Positions 7,087 through 10,375 of a stretch of DNA of 10,375 bases are shown here, piece after piece (the first letter of the stretch is position 1; the number at the start of each line of letters is the position of its first letter). The stretch is from Ignavibacteria bacterium (GTDB lineage: Bacteria; Bacteroidota; Ignavibacteria; Ignavibacteriales; Melioribacteraceae): positions 1 through 10,375 of the forward strand of contig DAIEQP010000328.1 in assembly GCA_027347805.1 (NCBI GenBank), written 5' to 3'. The notes beneath the pieces are model-generated. The model did not search any database. It worked only from the letters and a program-made list of their open reading frames with translations, and was not told where the DNA came from. A program made the translations under genes and the position numbers.

Positions 7087-8937
7087 ATGAAAATATATTT
7101 ACGCGTACTTTCTTATATAAAACCTTTCAAAAAGCATTTGGCTGCATCTATTTTATTTACAATTCTTTTTTCGGTCTTAAATGGAGCATCAATAACACTT
7201 ACAATGCCTTTGTTGGACACATTATTTGGCCAGTCTCCGGTCCTAAATCCAACTCAGGGAATCCAGCAAACAGTTAATACCCCAGTTACAGGATGGATGA
7301 ATCACATAATTGAAAGTATTTCTTCAGCGTTTAAAGCTATCGTTTTTTCGGGAAGTCAAAATGAAATACTTGTAAAAATATGTGTTTTATTATTTGCTAC
7401 TTTTTTCCTCAAGAATTTAGTCGGGTATCTGCAATCATATTTTCTTGCATTTGTAGAGCAAGGAATGATACGCGATTTAAGAAACGAGGCTTATTTTCAT
7501 CTGCATAGATTGCCGATGAGTTATTTCAAAAATGAAAAGACGGGGAATTTAATTTCAAGGGTTACTAATGACGTTTATGTAGTCCAGACAAGTGTCTCCG
7601 CTGTATTTTTGAATTTAGTAAGAGAACCATTTTCAATTCTTGTATTTATGATAATTGCATTGTCGATCAGCTGGAAGCTAACTTTGATTTCATTTCTGGT
7701 AATACCTTCATCCGCTGGAATTATCGGCTGGATTGGCTTGGTATTACGTAGAAAGACCGCGACCCTGCAGGAAAAAATGAGTGAAATTACAACAACGCTT
7801 CATGAGACAATTACAGGAGTGAAAATTGTAAAAGCATTTGGAATGGAACAGCATGAAAACAAAAAATTTGCTGCTCAAACGCAGGGTTTCTTTAAAACAA
7901 TTCTCAGCATAAACAGAATTAGTAATGCATCGCCTCATATAACTGAAGTGTTAAGTGTAATTGTTGGCGCTATCATGATTTATATTGGCGGCAAAATGGT
8001 TTTGATCGATAAATCACTAAATGCAAGTGAATTCGTAACATTTTTACTCGCTATATTCCAAATGATGCCGCCTATAAAAGAATTAAGTAGTGTAAATAAT
8101 AGAATTCAGCAATCAACGGCAGCAGCTGAAAGAGTTTTTGAAATTTTGGATACACAACCCAGAATCAGAAATATTGAAAATCCGGTTTCGAAAGGTGAAT
8201 TTGTTTCCTCAATTAAAATTGAAAATGTCTCCTTTCACTATGATGATTCCGATGAGTTGATTTTAGATTCGTTAAACATTGAAGTTGAAAAAGGTAAAGT
8301 ATTGGCAATTGTTGGCAGCAGCGGGGCAGGGAAAACAACTCTCGTTGATCTTATTCCGAGGTTTTATGACCCAACGAGTGGAAAGATATTATTGGATGAT
8401 ATCGACCTCAAAGAAATCAGAATTGAAGACCTTCGCAGATTAATGGGAATCGTTACACAGGAAACAATTTTATTTAATGAATCGGTTAGAAGTAATATCT
8501 CTTATGGAATAGAAGACTGTACAGATGAGAAAATTTATGCTGCTGCAAAGGCTGCCAATGCGCATAGTTTTATTTTGGATCTGCCGAATGGTTATGATAC
8601 AATAATCGGCGAAAAGGGAACAAAACTATCGGGAGGTCAGCGCCAGCGCCTTTCAATTGCACGAGCGATATTAAAAAATCCGCCTATCATGATTCTTGAT
8701 GAAGCAACCTCAGCGCTTGATAATGAATCTGAAGTACTTGTTCAGGAAGCGATTGAACGGCTTATGACTGAGCGAACCACTTTTGTTATTGCACATAGAC
8801 TAAGCACAATTAGAAATGCCAATAGAATTATAGTTTTGGATAAAGGTAAAATTGTCCAGGACGGCAAACATGAAGAACTTTTGAAAGATGAAAATGGAAT
8901 TTATAAGAAATTATATGAACTTCAGTTTCGTGATTAA
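7087..8937 (+). CDS. msbA: ABC exporter half-transporter, MsbA-like (lipid A/lipid flippase type)
   Basis: A 616-residue fused membrane-ATPase half-transporter that would act as a homodimer in the inner membrane. In Gram-negatives the closest family, MsbA, flips lipid A-core from the inner to the outer leaflet. The six-helix type-1 exporter domain spans about 15-335 and carries an extended loop (about 45-95) between TM1 and TM2. The coupling-helix stretch is RLPMSYFKNEKTGNLISRVTND. The ATPase domain (about 375-616) has every motif: Walker A GSSGAGKTT (K416), Q-loop Q458 (VTQETILF), signature LSGGQ (514-518), Walker B IMILDEA (D538, E539), D-loop SALD and switch H570 (IAHRLS). It starts immediately after the lipoprotein stop and is followed 15 bp later by a glycosyltransferase of LPS-core type, which supports a lipid or glycolipid substrate. 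Substrate is inferred; multidrug or other lipid export cannot be excluded. Confidence 0.9.
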   Translation: MKIYLRVLSYIKPFKKHLAASILFTILFSVLNGASITLTMPLLDTLFGQSPVLNPTQGIQQTVNTPVTGWMNHIIESISSAFKAIVFSGSQNEILVKICVLLFATFFLKNLVGYLQSYFLAFVEQGMIRDLRNEAYFHLHRLPMSYFKNEKTGNLISRVTNDVYVVQTSVSAVFLNLVREPFSILVFMIIALSISWKLTLISFLVIPSSAGIIGWIGLVLRRKTATLQEKMSEITTTLHETITGVKIVKAFGMEQHENKKFAAQTQGFFKTILSINRISNASPHITEVLSVIVGAIMIYIGGKMVLIDKSLNASEFVTFLLAIFQMMPPIKELSSVNNRIQQSTAAAERVFEILDTQPRIRNIENPVSKGEFVSSIKIENVSFHYDDSDELILDSLNIEVEKGKVLAIVGSSGAGKTTLVDLIPRFYDPTSGKILLDDIDLKEIRIEDLRRLMGIVTQETILFNESVRSNISYGIEDCTDEKIYAAAKAANAHSFILDLPNGYDTIIGEKGTKLSGGQRQRLSIARAILKNPPIMILDEATSALDNESEVLVQEAIERLMTERTTFVIAHRLSTIRNANRIIVLDKGKIVQDGKHEELLKDENGIYKKLYELQFRD

Positions 8938-8952
8938 ACCGATATAGATTTT

Positions 8953-9720
8953 ATGAATGAACAAATTAAATTATCCGCAATTGTTATAGCAAAGAATGAA
9001 GAAAAAAATCTTCAACTATGTCTTCTGAGCATGTCAAAAGTAATAGATGACATAGTCGTTTTAATAGATTCCTCAACTACAGATAACTCATTTGGCACCG
9101 CTTCTTCCTTTGCAAATGTAAATTGTGAGGTAGTAAAATGGCAGGGTTTTGCTAAAACTAAAAGCTATGCAGTTTCGAAAACAAAGCATGATTGGATATT
9201 TTGGGTAGACGCCGATGAAGAATTAACAGAGGAATTGGTAGATGAATTATTTCAATTCAAATCTAGCAATCCTCAATTTGATTGCTATGATGTTGCTCGT
9301 CGTGCCTTTTTTCTTGGTAAATGGATAAAACACAGCGGTTGGTACCCCGCAAGAATAAAAAGACTCTTTAATAAGCAAAAAGTTTTCTTTGATACAAAAG
9401 AAGTTCATGAAGGTTTAATAGTAAATGGACCGATTGGACATCTAGCAAATGATCTTAATCATTATACCGATCCTAATATTGAGCATTATTTCGAGAAATA
9501 TAATATTTACACTTCACTGGCTGCAAAAGATTTGAGCCGGCGTGGTAAAATTGCTTCAAAAGTTGACATACTATTTCGTCCTGTTTTTCTTTTTCTGAAA
9601 ATGTATATTTTCCGTTTAGGTTTTCTAGACGGACTTCATGGATTTATTCTGGCGATGTTCTCATCTTCATATGTTTTTACAAAATATGCAAAACTATGGG
9701 AGCTGAGTAATAAAAAATGA
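8953..9720 (+). CDS. Family 2 glycosyltransferase, WaaE/KdtX-like (LPS core type)
   Basis: A 255-residue GT-A-fold transferase that adds a sugar from a nucleotide-sugar donor to an envelope glycolipid. The N-terminal IKLSAIVIAKNEEKNL is the classic GT2 opening. D39 in LIDSSTTDNS is the nucleotide-contacting loop (family form D-S-x-S-T-D). D86-A-D88 (WVDADEEL) is the metal/UDP-binding DxD. HSGWYPARIKRLF and the VHEGL stretch match the WaaE/KdtX subgroup, which adds glucose to heptose I in enteric LPS. A hydrophobic, basic C-terminal region (about 207-245) suggests peripheral membrane association. It follows the MsbA-like gene by 15 bp, and its TGA overlaps the nadK ATG by four bases. The subgroup call is by motif; the actual donor and acceptor in this organism are unknown. 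Confidence 0.88.
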   Translation: MNEQIKLSAIVIAKNEEKNLQLCLLSMSKVIDDIVVLIDSSTTDNSFGTASSFANVNCEVVKWQGFAKTKSYAVSKTKHDWIFWVDADEELTEELVDELFQFKSSNPQFDCYDVARRAFFLGKWIKHSGWYPARIKRLFNKQKVFFDTKEVHEGLIVNGPIGHLANDLNHYTDPNIEHYFEKYNIYTSLAAKDLSRRGKIASKVDILFRPVFLFLKMYIFRLGFLDGLHGFILAMFSSSYVFTKYAKLWELSNKK

Positions 9721-10375
9721 AAATTGGTCTTTTTCCAAATACTTCAAAAGGAGATGTGGCTCAAGTAGTTGACCAGATCTTATCTTATATCAAAAAAAAT
9801 AAACTCGAGTACGTCCTGAGTGATAATCTGCTGCCTCTCAAGAATCAGCTATATCAACTAGATGATAAAACAGAATTTTTTAGCGCAGACGAAATTGGAA
9901 CACGTTGTGATATGATTGTTTCAATTGGTGGTGATGGTTCGATGCTTCACACTGCTTATATGATGCGTAATTCGTCTACTCCAATTCTCGGCGTGAATTT
10001 TGGCAAACTTGGATTTCTGGCAGAATTTGATTTACCCGGTATTGAAGATTTTTTTAAGGGGCTTGAGCAGAATAATTATTTTGTAGAAGATAGAATTGCG
10101 CTTACCGGGACGTGCATTAATTCATCAGAAGAACTTTATGCAGTTAATGACTTAGTTATTGATAAAGGTCCATGGACAAAAATGATTGAGTTAACGATCT
10201 TAATTGAAGATGTTTATGTAACTACATTTTCTGCAGATGGTATAATCATTGCAACACCAACCGGTTCAACGGGTTATTCGCTTTCAACAGGCGGTCCAAT
10301 TGTAAGTCCAGGTGCAGATGTTATTACTCTTAGTCCTATTGCGCCACATACTCTTACTATGAGCCCGCTGGTTGT
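9717..10375 (+). CDS. nadK: NAD kinase (3' end outside window)
   Basis: Phosphorylates NAD+ to NADP+ with ATP or polyphosphate in the cytoplasm, and is the only de novo source of NADP in most bacteria. 219 codons are visible before the right edge. The opening KIGLFPNTSKGDVAQVV is the first Rossmann strand. G71-G72-D73-G74-S75 is the GGDG motif (Ser replaces the more usual Thr, a common conservative change), with the catalytic Asp at 73. VNFGKLGFLAEF is the second family motif, N144-D145 is the conserved ND pair, and IIIATPTGSTGYSLSTGGPIVSP is the NAD-binding signature. ATG 9717 overlaps the stop of the glycosyltransferase (ATGA), which fixes the start. The last roughly 60-80 residues are missing from the window. 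There is no link to the envelope genes beyond co-transcription. Confidence 0.96.
   Translation, partial: MKIGLFPNTSKGDVAQVVDQILSYIKKNKLEYVLSDNLLPLKNQLYQLDDKTEFFSADEIGTRCDMIVSIGGDGSMLHTAYMMRNSSTPILGVNFGKLGFLAEFDLPGIEDFFKGLEQNNYFVEDRIALTGTCINSSEELYAVNDLVIDKGPWTKMIELTILIEDVYVTTFSADGIIIATPTGSTGYSLSTGGPIVSPGADVITLSPIAPHTLTMSPLV

Overview
The window is a visibly AT-rich (roughly one-third G+C by eye), almost gap-free stretch of bacterial chromosome with every gene on the + strand. Taxonomically it looks like the Bacteroidota/Chlorobiota side of the tree, probably Ignavibacteria. The reasons are the absence of Shine-Dalgarno sequences before nearly every start, A/T-rich leaders, a TAnnTTTG-type promoter element, and the mix of a 7TM-HD phosphodiesterase, an MsbA-like exporter, a WaaE-like glycosyltransferase and a lipoprotein. 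This placement is an inference; no rRNA or other marker is present.

Layout. Positions 1-887 hold the C-terminal part of NAD-dependent DNA ligase (ligA; the 5' end lies outside the window). Two bases later comes a 176-codon gene of unknown function (890-1420) that resembles a Bacteroidota ligA-neighbour family and the first half of a GT9 glycosyltransferase. After a 65-bp gap comes a stand-alone STAS anti-sigma-factor antagonist (1486-1845). The largest gap (1846-1944, 99 bp) holds an imperfect hairpin overlapping a candidate Bacteroidota-type promoter. From 1945 to the right edge runs a tight cluster: HAD (Cof-type) phosphatase, PgpH-like 7TM-HD cyclic-di-AMP phosphodiesterase, XerC/D recombinase, SPOR-plus-propeller lipoprotein, MsbA-like ABC exporter, GT2 glycosyltransferase and NAD kinase (nadK, cut by the right edge). 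Junctions are 1-nt or 4-nt overlaps or gaps of 0 to 15 bp, so this is very likely one transcription unit.

How the genes fit together. The cluster mixes cell-envelope functions (lipid-linked export, LPS-core-type glycosyl transfer, a septal-glycan-type lipoprotein, turgor or wall signalling through c-di-AMP) with chromosome and cofactor housekeeping (ligase, dimer resolution, NADP supply). The key catalytic residues of all recognised enzymes appear intact, and I see no frameshifts, insertion sequences, tRNAs, rRNAs or CRISPR arrays.

I did not find a clearly new defence or mobile system. The points most worth a second look are the SPOR-propeller lipoprotein, the unknown gene next to ligA, the hairpin/promoter overlap at 1873-1931, and a G8 homopolymer inside the HAD gene.
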